In this document: one piece after another, positions 47,658 to 56,819 of the stretch
How positions within the stretch are numbered: position 1 is the first letter of the stretch
How the letters are laid out: each line of letters opens with the position of its first letter
NCBI GenBank assembly: GCA_949361645.1
Contig: OX442423.1
Coordinates: 5,803,505-5,867,504 of the forward strand
Origin: Spongilla lacustris
Lineage: Eukaryota; Porifera; Demospongiae; Spongillida; Spongillidae
Length of the DNA: 64,000 nucleotides
Reading direction: 5' to 3'
The notes under the pieces: generated by a model
Told to the model about the DNA's origin: nothing
Databases searched by the model: none
What the model saw: only the letters and a program-made list of their open reading frames with translations
Program-made: the position numbers and the translations under genes

Positions 47658-48955
47658 TGTGTGTGCATATGTGTGTGTGTGCGTGTGTGTGTGTGAGTGT
47701 GTGTGCATATGTGTGTGTGTGTGCGTGTGTGTGTGTGTGTGTGTTTGTGTATGTGTGATGTGTTTGTGCTGTTACACTGTATGTGCTTTGCAAGTTTGAC
47801 ATTGTATGTGGGCCCCCTCCAGGGTGATACTGGACCGGTTGGACCTGCAGGACCAAAAGGCTTCACAGGACCTGCTGGTCCTCCTGGCCCACCTGTGAGT
47901 GTCTGTGCAGCTTGCACATCTACATGCAATATTCACTCCATCTCAATGCAGGGCGACAGCTACAAGGGACCTAATGTGGCATTCTACCGCACTAACGCCG
48001 AAAAGGATGATTTATATGATGTTGAACAGATTCAGAAGGTGTGCATGTGTGCGTGTGCGTGTATGTGTGTGTGTGCATTTTACATGTAAATATTCCCATT
48101 TCCACTCTTGTGGCTTGATTTTGTGCACCCCTAGCAATTCATGTTTGTTGAGCTCATGAGCATGCAGGATGAGATCAAGGCGCTCTCTCTGACCAATGGC
48201 AAGACTGCCCGCTCCTGCCTTGATGTCAAGCTGGAGCACCCAGAGGCCACAAGCGGGTCCTACTCTGTTGACCCTAACCTGGGGTCCCTGGCCGACACCT
48301 TCAAGGTGTACTGTGACTTTGGTGAGGCTGCACCTAAGACCTGTGTGGGCAACAGCACGGCCACTGTCCAGCTCAGCTACCTCCACCTCCTGCACACCAA
48401 GGTGTACCAGAGTATCCAGCTACCTTGCAGCTCCAAGGGACCATTCAAGTGAGTGTGTGTGCGTGTGCAATGCATGTGTGTATACATGTACATGTGCAGC
48501 ATGAACGTGTGTGTGTGTCTTACATGTACATGTGTATTGCAAGTTTGTGGATGATAGGACACAGTGTAGCACATGTAGCGAAGCATAGCCTGATAGGGCA
48601 GTAGTGATGAGGTTAGAGATGTGCAGTGGTGTCGTTACAGCTGTGGAATGGTGAATTAATGTCAGTGTAATATCCTTCAGGCTTACTCCGTTTGACTCTG
48701 ATGAGACAGTAGACATCGACCTGGGCAGAACCTCAAGCCTGGATGTGACCAGCTCCATGTGCAATCCTGTGAGTGTTCATTTTGCTCTAAGCTTTGTGTC
48801 CATTTTCATCCTATGCTCCCATGGTAACCCAGTTCACTTCACTTCATGAGGTACGGTTCGAGGCTGCCAACAAGGCACAACAGATGCTGCCATTTGTCCA
48901 ACCAGTGCGAGTCAACTTGAATGACTATCACTTCAAAGAAGTCTGCTTCCAGTGA
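42306..48955 (+). CDS. Fibrillar collagen alpha chain, 3' half (partial gene)
   Basis: Extracellular matrix collagen that trimerises through its C-propeptide. Visible exons: a 5-nt tail ending 42,310; then 42,563-42,724, 42,822-42,875, 43,053-43,160, 44,169-44,384, 45,007-45,060, 45,167-45,220, 45,862-45,969, 46,114-46,221, 46,397-46,450, 46,590-46,697, 46,870-46,923, 46,984-47,037, 47,302-47,463, 47,547-47,618, 47,823-47,894, then C-propeptide exons 47,952-48,038, 48,135-48,448, 48,681-48,768 and 48,833-48,955. All 15 complete helix exons are phase 0 and start with a glycine codon; lengths are 54, 72, 108, 162 or 216, the rule for fibrillar collagens. They encode 160 triplets (480 residues), about half of a standard 1,014-residue helix, so the N-terminal half lies in or beyond the gap. 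One triplet has Ser for Gly. Confidence 0.95.
42316..42530. repeat. CCTCCCCACC pyrimidine minisatellite in a collagen intron
   Basis: Almost pure C/T plus A on the plus strand, built of CCTCCCCACCCT-type units of about 10-14 bp. It fills the intron between the gap-side exon and the 42,563 exon. It can form triplex or i-motif DNA. Confidence 0.9.
43165..44100. repeat. GCATATGTGT/ACATATGTGT minisatellite in a collagen intron
   Basis: About 930 bp of 10-bp units GTGTGCATAT and GTGTACATAT with occasional GTGTAGTGTG interruptions. It is alternating purine-pyrimidine for long stretches. Long Cys/Val/Ile/Tyr-rich or His/Thr/Tyr-rich frames on both strands across it are artefacts. Confidence 0.95.
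44406..44970. repeat. 39-bp minisatellite in a collagen intron
   Basis: About 14 near-identical copies of a 39-bp unit containing CACATCTCCACATGTTCCCA and CTCCATGCCTCCATCATC. The unit is a multiple of three, so all frames look like 13-residue repeat proteins, but it lies between a donor (44,385) and an acceptor (45,006). Confidence 0.95.
45304..45735. repeat. GAGGGAGGGGCAAAGGT minisatellite in a collagen intron
   Basis: About 18 copies of a roughly 23-bp purine-rich unit, GAGGGAGGGGCAAAGGTATA with AGA or GGA spacers. It is G-rich on the coding strand and may affect splicing or form quadruplexes. Polyproline/leucine frames on the minus strand are artefacts. Confidence 0.9.
47619..47760. repeat. 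GT microsatellite starting at a splice donor
   Basis: The exon ending GGACCTCTG at 47,618 is followed at once by GT repeats for about 140 bp, so the donor itself is the first GT of the run. The exon length (72 nt) and the next acceptor (47,822) support this donor. Confidence 0.8.
47952..48955 (+). CDS. Fibrillar collagen C-propeptide (COLFI domain) exons
   Basis: Four exons of 87, 314, 88 and 123 nt give about 203 residues ending in KEVCFQ and TGA at 48,953. The domain follows GPPGPP with GDSYKGP. Signatures in order: [50 protein letters not shown], a GNST N-glycosylation sequon, [14 protein letters not shown] and FKEVCF. These fit the COLFI domain, which selects chains and starts trimer folding in the secretory pathway before being cleaved. 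Six cysteines are present, fewer than the seven or eight of vertebrate chains. The domain is slightly short of the vertebrate 230-245 residues. Confidence 0.92.
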
Positions 48956-49540
48956 AGATAGGAACTGACTATGATGCATGCATTCCAGTATATTATGTCT
49001 GGTTATTTATTATTTCATCAAAAGCAGTGTACATGTATAATGCCAATGCAGGTACTTAATATTATATCCACATAACTGTTTCCATATGATCAAATGCTGT
49101 AACTTTGGGTGGTTTTAAATTGCATGTTACATGTGTATGTCAATATTGGGTGGGTGCATGGAATGTGTGAGTGTGTGTGGGGGGGGGGGGGGGGTGTCAA
49201 ATACCTGTAGTGTGCTTACAGATGTACTACTACTATACCATCAGATGCAGATGCAGATGCAGTCCTACATGAAAGCCAAGTAGATATACATGCAACATCT
49301 CATGACTGCCAGCAGTTTTGTGGTATGGCTTAATACTGTGCTCCAAATCAAATGGGAGTAGGAGTATGAGTTGGCCTTGTGTATTTGTAATGTGCGCAGA
49401 TTGAGTGAAGGGTTTACTTGACCATATAACTGGACAATGTAACCTGGCTGCAAGTGTATGAACTCCAAACTCTATAGGATCTTATGATGCAATCATATTG
49501 GTGCTGCCATGTACCTACCTACATGTACATGTACACATGT
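48956..49540 (+). other. Collagen 3' UTR and flank
   Basis: Begins after the collagen stop. Contains an AU-rich TTATTTATTATTTC element at about 49,004 and a run of 14-15 G near 49,180. I do not find a canonical AATAAA in the first few hundred bases, so the polyadenylation site is not located. No gene seen. Confidence 0.4.
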
Positions 49541-49559
49541 ACATGTATGGTCTCACTGT

Positions 49560-50230
49560 GAATAGCACAAGAGACAGATTTGCAAGATCATCTGTCTCTT
49601 GGTACAGAAATGGCCAGGTCTCTATTAATACTGCCACCTCAATTATGCATGGACAACTATTTGCTGATGGTGTAGAGTAGGTCAGATTGCTGTCAATATG
49701 GCCATACTGCAAGTCAACATCCCATTGAGAGGAACAGAACTCTCAATTTGTAAATTGTGGAGAAATGGACCAGGATGGCTTGGATCCATCATTGAACATA
49801 GTCCAGCGTCCTGTTACAATGACATGCCTGATGATTGCAAGTCAGAATTAAGGTCCAAGAGTACGTCTACCTCCCTGCATACTCTCTTGACCCATCAGAC
49901 GGTGGTAATTCAACTGAGATAAGATGTTTTACACCATGGAAGAGTCAGTATGATCAGTATGGAGTCAAGTAAAATAAAAGTAAAGGGATACACACCACAA
50001 TATAGTATGTGAGACCCAGACTGCTGGAAGTTTGCTAAAATTTCTTGATCATTGGTGGGACAAGTCTAGTCAAAACCATTTCACACATGTGTGTTGTGTG
50101 CAAGAGAAATGAAGGTGTAGACCTGTTCAAGCTCCACAACAACCACCTCTTCCTGAGCTTCACGTCAAGGAGAGTCTCCACCATTCACTTACAAAGCTGT
50201 TGACTTTGAGGGCTCTTTGTATGTGTAAAG
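49560..50230 (+). pseudogene. Decayed BEL/Pao LTR-retrotransposon pol fragment (RNase H-integrase linker and integrase start)
   Basis: The frame at 49,698-49,922 contains LWRNGPGWLGSI followed by a charged DDCKSELRSKS, the linker typical of BEL/Pao pol between RNase H and integrase. At 50,085-50,210, in shifted frames, come a CVVC knuckle, a QQPPLPELHVKESPPFTYKA stretch and VDFEGSLYV, which marks the start of the integrase core with its first catalytic Asp. Stops and frameshifts interrupt it throughout, and it ends at a TAA before the satellite. No LTR is recognised. It is a relic and cannot encode a functional protein. Confidence 0.65.
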
Positions 50231-51070
50231 CAACAATATATATATATAAATCAGACGATTTGGTTGTATTTATTTAAATGCTGAGTAACTCGATGTATTA
50301 GGTAAGGGGAGGAGTAGGGTAGTAGTAGGTAAGGGCAGTAGGTAAGGGAGAAGAAAGGGTAGTAGTAGGTAAGGGGAGGAGTAGGGGTAGTCGTAGGTAA
50401 GGGGAGGAGTAGGGTAGTCGTAGGTAAGGGGAGGAGTAGGGGTAGTTGTAGGTAAGGGAAGGAGTAAGGAGGTGATAGGTAATGGGAGGAGTAGGGGCAA
50501 TAGTAGGTTAGGGGAGGAGTAAGGGTAGTAATAGTAGATAAGGGGAGGAGTAAGGGTAATAATAATAGTTAAGGGGAGGAATATGGTTAGTAAATAGGTA
50601 AGGGGAGGAGTAGAGGTGGTAGTAGGTAAGGGGAGGAGTAGGGGTAGTTGTAGGTAAGGGGTGGAGTAAGGGGGGTAATAGGTAAGTGGAGGAGTAAGGG
50701 TAATAGTAGATAAGGGGAGGAGTAAGGGTAATAGTAGATAAGGGAAGGAGTAAGGGTAATAGTAGATAAGGGGAGGAGTAAGGGTAATAATAGAAGGTAA
50801 GGGGAGGAGGAGGAGTAAGGGTAATAATAGTAGGTAAGGGGAGGAATAAGGTTAGTAAATAGTTAAGGGGAGGAGTAGAGGTGATAGTAGGTAAGGGAGG
50901 AGTAGGGTAGTCGTAGGTAAGGGTTGGAGTAGGGTAGTCGTTGGTAAGGGGAGGAGTAGGGTAGTCGTAAGTAAGGGGAGGAGTAGGGCAGTCGTGAAGT
51001 AAGGGGAGGAGTAGGGTAGTAATAAGTAGGTAAGGGGGGAGTAGGGTAGTAGGTAAGGGAAGGAGCAAGT

Positions 51071-51190
51071 TTTGTGACAATGACATGCCTGATGATTGCA
51101 AGTCAGAATTAAGGTCCAAGAGTACGTCTACCTCCCTGCATACTCTCTTGACCCATCAGACGGTGGTAATTCAACTGAGATAAGATGTGA
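51071..51190 (+). repeat. Second copy of a pol fragment inside the satellite
   Basis: GACAATGACATGCCTGATGA through GTAATTCAACTGAGATAAG is the same as 49,818-49,922 of the BEL/Pao relic. It is embedded in the satellite and followed by a repeat of its own first 13 bases, so the array expanded across or copied the relic. Confidence 0.9.
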
Positions 51191-52189
51191 CAATGACATG
51201 CTAAGGGGAGGAGTAGGTAAGGGAAGGAGTAGGTAAGGGGAGGAGTAGGGGTAGTAGTAGGTAAGGGGAGGAGTTAGGGTAGTAGGTAAGAAGAGTAGGG
51301 GTAGTAGTAGGTAAGAGGAGTAGGGGTAGTAGGTAAGGGTCATGGAGTAGGTAAGGGGAGGAGTAGGTAAGGGGAGGAGTAGGTAAGGGGAGGAGTAGCA
51401 ATGTGCAAATAATTACAGGAGTAGGGGTAGTCGTAGGTAAGGGGAGGAGTAGGGGTTGTAGTAGGTAAGGGGAGGAGTAATGGGTAAGGGGAGGAGTAGG
51501 GGTAATAGTAGACAAGAGGAGGAGTAATGGTAGTAATAGTATAGGTAAGGGGAGGAGTAGGTAAGGGGAGGAGTAGGTAAGGGAAGGAGTAGGTAAGGGG
51601 AGGAGTAGGTAAGGGGAGGACTAGGTAAGGGGAGGAGTAGGTAAGGGGAGGAGTAGCAATGTGCAAATAATTACAGGAGTAGGGGTAGTCGTAGGTAAGG
51701 GGAGGAGTAGGGGTTGTAGTAGGTAAGGGGAGGAGTAAGGGGGTAAGGGGAGGAGTAGGTAAAGGGAGGAGTAGGTAAGGGGAGGAGTAGGTAAGGGGAG
51801 GAGTAGGTAAGGGGAGGAGTTGGTAAGGGGAGGAGTAGGTAAGGGGAGGAGTAGGTAAGGGGAGGAGTAGGTAAGGGGAGGAGTAGGTAAAGGGAGGAGT
51901 AGGTAAGGGGAGGAGTAGGTAAGGGGAGGAGTAGGTAAGGGGAGGAGTAGGTAAGGGGAGGAGTAGGTAAGGGGAGGAGTAGGTAAGGGGAGGAGTAGGT
52001 AAGGGGAGGAGTAGGTAAGGGGAGGAGTAGGTAAAGGGAGGAGTAGGTAAGGGGAGGAGTAGGTAAGGGGAGGAGTAGGTAAGGGGAGGAGTAGGTAAGG
52101 GGAGGAGTAGGTAAGGGGAGGAGTAGGTAAGGGGAGGAGTAGGTAAGGGGAGGAGTAGCTAAGGGGAGTAGGGGTAGTGGGTCTAGCTA

Positions 52190-52350
52190 AGACAAGCAGT
52201 GATTTTTGTTGACAGCAATATGCAAGTAAATACAGGATCCCTTCAACTGTTGACCCATAACTTCTTTGCTTCAATCAAAGTATATAAGGCAACTATAATA
52301 GTTAGATATCTAGAATGATTAAAAAGCATCATTACACATGTGTCTAGAGG
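52190..52350. repeat. Spacer block duplicated at 53,690-53,850
   Basis: The sequence from GGGTCTAGCTAAGACAAGCA to CATTACACATGTGTCTA matches 53,670-53,845 with few differences. The two copies are about 1.5 kb apart in direct orientation and bound the second half of the satellite, indicating a segmental tandem duplication. Confidence 0.85.
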
Positions 52351-53109
52351 ATGGTACAATTGACACCATCAAATTTCCTCCCTCCTCCAGGGGAGTACAA
52401 TCCTCTGGGGGAGTAAAGTACCAGCAGGGGAGGGGAGGAGTAGGGGTGGGGAGGAGTAGGGGTAGTAGTAGGTAAGGGAATGAGTACGGGTGGTAATAGG
52501 TAAGGGGAGAAGTAGGGGTAGTTGTAGGTAAGGGCAGAAGTAGGGGTAGTTGTAGGTAAGGGCAGAAGGGAAGGGGGGGAGTAAGGGTAGTAGTAGGTAA
52601 GGGGAGGAGTAAGGTGGTAATAAGTAAGGGGAGGAATAGGGGTAATAGTAGATAAGGGGAGTAGTAATGGTAGTAATAGTAGGTAAGGGGAGGAATAAAG
52701 TTAGCCAATAGGTAAGGGGAGGAATAAAGTTAGTCAATAGGTAAGGGGAGTAGTAGACATGGTAGTAGGTAAGGGAGGAGAAGGGGTAGTTGTAGGTAAG
52801 GGGAGGAGTGGAGTAGTCGTAGGTAAGGGGAGGAGTAGTCATAGGTAAGGGGAGGAGTAGTCGAAGGTAAGGGGAGGAGTAGGTGTAGAAGTATGGTAGT
52901 AGGTAAGGGGAGGAGTAAGGCAGAAGGTAAGGGGAGGTGAGTAAGGATAAGGGGAGGTGTAGTCGTAGGTAAGGGGAGGAGTAGGGGTAATAGTAGATAA
53001 GGGGAGGAGTAAGGGTAATAATAATAGTACGTAAGGGGAGGAATAGAGGTGGTAGTAGGTAAGGGCAGAAGGGGTAGTCGTAGGTTAGGTTAGGGGAGGA
53101 GTAGGGGGG

Positions 53110-53142
<33 letters not shown>

Positions 53143-53844
53143 CTAAGTAGGTAAGGGGAGGAATAAGGGGGGTAAAAGGTGAAGGGAGGAGTAGTAGGTA
53201 AGGTTATTAATAGTAGGTAAGGGGAAGAGTAGTAGTACGTAAGGGGAGGAGTAGCAGTAGGTAAGGGGAGGAGTAGAAGTAGGTAAGGAGAGGAGTAGAA
53301 GTAGGTAAGGGGAGGAGTAGAGGTAGGTAAGGGGAGGAGTAATAAGTAAGTTTATTAATATTAGGTAAGGGGAAGAGTAGTAGTACGTAAGGGGAGGAGT
53401 AGTAGTAGGTAAGGGGAGGAGTAGAAGTAGGTAAGGGGAGGAGTAGGGATAGTAGTAGGTAAGGGGAGGAGTAGGGGTAGTATTAGGTTTGAGGGGTAGG
53501 GGTAGCAGTGAGTAGGTAAGGGGAGGGGGAGTAGGGGATAGTAGTAGGAATAGGTAAGGGGAGGAGTAGGGTAGTAGTAAGTAGGTAAGGGGAGGAGTTA
53601 GGGTATTAATAATTAAAAAGAGGATTAGGGGTAGTAGGTAAGGGGAGGAGTAGATAAGGGGAGTAGGGGTAGTGGGTCTAGCTAACACAAGCAGTAATTT
53701 TTATTAACAGCAATATGCAAGTATTTACAGGAATCCCTTCAACTCTTGGCCCTTAACTTCTTTGCTTCAATCAAAGTATATAAGGCAACTATAATAGTTA
53801 GATATCTAAAATGATTATAAAGCATCATTACACATGTGTCTACA

Positions 53845-54135
53845 ATGGACCCTTCGCATGAAAGATCGGAAGTACGATAAACGTCACGTCCGGAGTAAAA
53901 GCCACAGCGGTTGCCTAGAGACATTGTGTCACGTTCGCGGACCTTTGCGTAATAAAATGGCGACGCTCGTAGTTATTCCTTCCCGCTCGGACAGTGATCT
54001 TTCGGCCGATCCAGTTCCTGGTCAAACTATGCTGCCAACAGTAAGCTTGACCGAGTCTGCCATACCCGGAGCCTTTTTAAATGGATGGCTTTAAAAAGGC
54101 TCTGGGTATATGTCAGACTCGGTCAAACTTACTGT
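53845..54135 (+). mobile_element. Captured promoter and first exon, copy 2
   Basis: Direct copy of 18,815-19,030, and inverted relative to 19,035-19,250. From AAAATGGCGACG (ATG at 53,957) the frame reads MATLVVIPSRSDSDLSADPV then PGQTMLPT, reaching a possible donor ACA|GTAAGC near 54,040. The upstream GTTGCCTAGAGAC and GCGGACCTTTGCG blocks are conserved with the other copy. At 54,085-54,130 a short inverted repeat of the CTCGGTCAAACTTACTGTTG region closes a small palindrome. The ATG with its AAAATGGCG context looks like a true start codon. The source gene is unknown. Confidence 0.5.
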
Positions 54136-54149
54136 TGCACTGTGTAAAA

Positions 54150-54350
54150 AGGGTTGTTATACAGTACTGTATAACGCGTGTATTCAAGTGTTATGCACAC
54201 GTTATACACGTGTTATCCGCATGTGTATAATTTTGCGTATGGATACTCTATACAGTTGCGTATAACAACTATAGTATAACACTGTGTATAACTTCTGTAT
54301 AACATTTTGTACAACAATGTATAACAATATGTATAACAGCGTATAACATA
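54150..54350. repeat. GTATAAC tandem/inverted motif array
   Basis: About 15 copies of GTATAAC or its inverse GTTATAC occur within 200 bp, spaced irregularly by 4-15 bp and often paired into palindromes such as GTTATACACGTGTTAT. The array directly follows the captured-exon element. It has no coding capacity. Confidence 0.75.
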
Positions 54351-54598
54351 ACTATGAATTTTTAATTAGTCCCTCATTTCCTGCACATCCTCGTTTCCAG
54401 GCCTCTTCTATAAATATGATATAAGCGAGTACATAAGTACATGGAACAAAATGCAGGTGGAAAGGCCATCAGAAAAGTTCCGAGCGCGGTGGGCCCAATC
54501 GTCTCTCCTTCCGTGGCGCCTGAGTCCAAAAATGCGTTTAGTTCCTCCGATCTCCTCTTATCATCGTCCCATTGTCCAGTTCTTCCTCTTCCGACACG

Positions 54599-54886
54599 TT
54601 AAGTACATTCCTTTTCTTGCATGATATGGATCGCCGCTCCCATAGCTATAGTGTATATAATTTTAAGACTAAACAACAGTTTTTAATTCAAGCGCTTACC
54701 TAGTTGTGCTCGGATTGGGTGCCCTTCTTTTGAATCGGCTTCAGTAAGAATGCGTTTCAGAGTTCGGTTGTAGTTCTCTATGCCAACTACATAGCAAAAA
54801 TGAAAGGACTCACACCTTTAACCGACAACAAGTATACCTTCAACCTCTTCTTCGCTGATATCCGAGACATCACATTAGCATTATGG
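54599..54886 (-). CDS. Candidate 3' exons of an unknown minus-strand gene
   Basis: Minus strand: an exon ending at 54,838 in the frame DVSDISEEEVE (start unresolved; stops lie upstream in frame), a 51-bp intron, exon 54,786-54,700 (87 nt, GIENYNRTLKRILTEADSKE then GHPIRAQL), a 54-bp intron with GTAAGC and CACTATAG ends, and a terminal exon 54,645-54,599 (AMGAAIHIMQEKECT, stop TAA). The phases fit (phase 1 at both junctions) and the intron sizes match the cystatin-like gene. Upstream fragments on the same strand at 54,946-55,736 and 55,863-55,940 (EPWVLDSMAMLFALLQQENH) may belong to the same gene, which two MITEs would have broken. The protein is not recognised. Confidence 0.38.
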
Positions 54887-54962
54887 ACGCTTGAGGTTCT
54901 GAGAACAAAGAATTCCCGTTACTAATACAAAGCCACACTGCTTACGCTTCTTGAGACTTCAG

Positions 54963-55252
54963 CAGTGCCGTTGAGAGGGGGGGGCAGGGGGGTAAGCTAC
55001 CCCGTGCCCCGCGGCAAAAGGGGGGCCCCGCGATCCCTAAGAAAAAATTTGTTGGACAATTTTTCAATTCGGACTGTCAATGAAATCCTTTTCATGTTTC
55101 ATGTTGACGCGCTTTTCACGCACAATTGCAAAAAAAATTCGTAATGAAAATTTTATACTTTTAAATGGTTTTTGGCGATAAATAGAATTCCGGCATAGTC
55201 CTGAGTCAGGGAAGCCAGTCAGGGCCACTTGTGAGATCCAGTGCCGTCGAGA

Positions 55253-55286
<34 letters not shown>

Positions 55287-55695
55287 AAGGGGGTACACTA
55301 CCCCGGGCCCCGCGATCCCTTAGAATATATATTTTTTTCCAATTGTGTGCGACGACCCTTTCGTCTTCAATCGAGCACTGAATTTTTCACTCACTGCCAC
55401 CGTTAGTCTGTACTGGCTTTTTTTTTTTTTGCACGCAGCGGACAGCAACCCCCCTCCCCCCGCTCGTTGAATCGGCCGAAAATGGACAGCACCCCCCCCC
55501 CCCCCCCCACCCGCTCGCTGAACCGGCCGAAAATGGACCACCCCCCCCCCCCCCCCCCGCTCGTTAAATCGGCCGAAAGCGGACAGCACCCCCCCCCCCC
55601 CCCTCCCCCCCGCTCGTTAAATCGGCCGAAAGCGGTACAGGGTCAGGGGGGTGAGCGTCCTTCCCCGGGCCCCCACCTGGCTCTCAACGGGCCTG
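54963..55695. mobile_element. 733-bp hAT-like MITE with 8-bp target duplication
   Basis: Starts CAGTGCCGTTGAGAG and ends CTCTCAACGGGCCTG. GACTTCAG flanks both ends (54,955-54,962 and 55,696-55,703). A second start-like copy, CAGTGCCGTCGAGAG, lies at 55,239, so it may contain a tandem or nested terminus. The right half has about four C-rich units with CTCGTTGAATCGGCCGAAA. The insertion falls inside a candidate exon of the minus-strand gene. Confidence 0.85.
55461..55640. repeat. CTCGTTGAATCGGCCGAAA...CCCCC minisatellite, array 1
   Basis: Four units of about 45-50 bp, each with a constant CTCGTT(G/A)AATCGGCCGAAA core and a variable C-run of 10-18. It is found inside the 54,963-55,695 MITE and is shared with the next MITE. 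Confidence 0.85.
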
Positions 55696-55955
55696 GACTT
55701 CAGCTGATTCTCCTCAGTAGGAAGGGGAAAAAGAAGCTGATATAAAGTTACTGTACCTGCACAGAAAGTGATGTCCTACTCTCTCGAGTTGGTGTTACAG
55801 AGACAGTTTAGGTCGCAACCTCGCTTACAAATAGTTGTATATACACATCCGCTACTGAAAATGATTCTCCTGCTGGAGTAGTGCAAACAGCATCGCCATG
55901 CTGTCTAGGACCCAAGGTTCGGCGCGGTCTTCTTAGTCATCATGGTACTAGTATG

Positions 55956-56510
55956 CAGTGGCGGCCTGGCCGGGGGGGCCAGGGGGGGCACCAACCCACC
56001 TGCCGCTTTATGACGTGGGGCGCCACGGGCACCGAAGGGCGCCAGGCGTCAGGTCAATGTATTATCAAGCGCTAGCGCTCGATCAATCGTCCGATGTAAT
56101 CGTTATAAATCTTGATTAAATTAACAAATTAACTCGCCTGTATTGCGCATGTGCATGTGCACGGTCAATCACTGTCACCTCCTCCCCCCCCCCCCCGCTC
56201 GTTGAATCGGCTGAAGGCGGACAGCACCCCCCCCCCCCCGCTCGTTGAATCGGCCGAAGGCGGACAGCACCCCCCCCGCTCGTTGAATCGGCCGAAGGCG
56301 GACAGCACCCCCCCCCCCCCCGCTCGTTGAATCGGCCGAAGGCAGACAGCACCCCCCCCCCCCCCCCCCCGCTCGTTGAATCGGCCGAAGGCGGACAGCT
56401 ATTCATTAACAACGCCTCTGGTTTGTGGGTACGAGACAAGGGGGGGGGGGGGGCGCCGTTCTCATGTGTGCCCCCCCTGCCATAAAGTAGCCAGGCCGCC
56501 ACTGACACTG
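55956..56510. mobile_element. 555-bp hAT-like MITE with 8-bp target duplication
   Basis: Termini CAGTGGCGGCCTGGC and GCCAGGCCGCCACTG, the right one followed by an extra ACACTG. CTAGTATG flanks the element (55,948-55,955 and 56,511-56,518). It contains array 2 of the CGGCCGAAGGCGGACAGCAC minisatellite (56,188-56,400). Confidence 0.8.
56188..56400. repeat. CTCGTTGAATCGGCCGAAGG...CCCCC minisatellite, array 2
   Basis: Five units with the core CTCGTTGAATCGGC(C/T)GAAGG and C-runs of 7-20. It is closely related to array 1 although the two host MITEs have different termini. Confidence 0.9.
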
Positions 56511-56819
56511 CTAGTATGTAGACTGATAGGTTCTGCTGCGAAGACATGACTTGATCGTTGCTCATGATCAGGGACCTGTTAGAGAAGAAACATGGGAATT
56601 AGCCACTAGTCCCTCAATTTACTTGATAACCCACCTAAGATACTTCTTCTGGCTGATAGGAACGTACGGTTAGTTCCAGTATTAGATTTCCCGACGATGA
56701 CGCCATTCATGCATATCATGTGGCTTTGAAGAGCCTACGCATGCGCGTTACATTCATTTGAAATGGAAGCTACGTACGCACTGTATTTGTTCTGTTCAAA
56801 AGTGGGGTTTCAAAAGCAA

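Larger units (their letters stand above)
50280..53690. repeat. 3.4-kb G-rich satellite, 16-bp unit AGGTAAGGGGAGGAGT
   Basis: Best-ordered at 51,740-52,155, where the 16-bp unit repeats almost perfectly about 26 times. Elsewhere it is mixed with AGGGGTAGTAGT and AGGGTAATA variants. Each unit includes AG|GTAAGG, a near-perfect 5' splice site, and two to four G-runs. It is interrupted by a 110-bp piece of BEL/Pao pol (51,071-51,190) and by a spacer block at 52,180-52,400. The long Pro/Leu/Thr-rich frames on the minus strand are artefacts of the repeat. Confidence 0.95.

Noticed and set aside
50270..53688. Proline/leucine/threonine-rich minus-strand frames
   Set aside because: Translation of the AGGTAAGGGGAGGAGT satellite, with no start context, domain or splice support.
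50280..53690. CRISPR-like array
   Set aside because: Units are contiguous without unique spacers, and the sequence is eukaryotic with introns.
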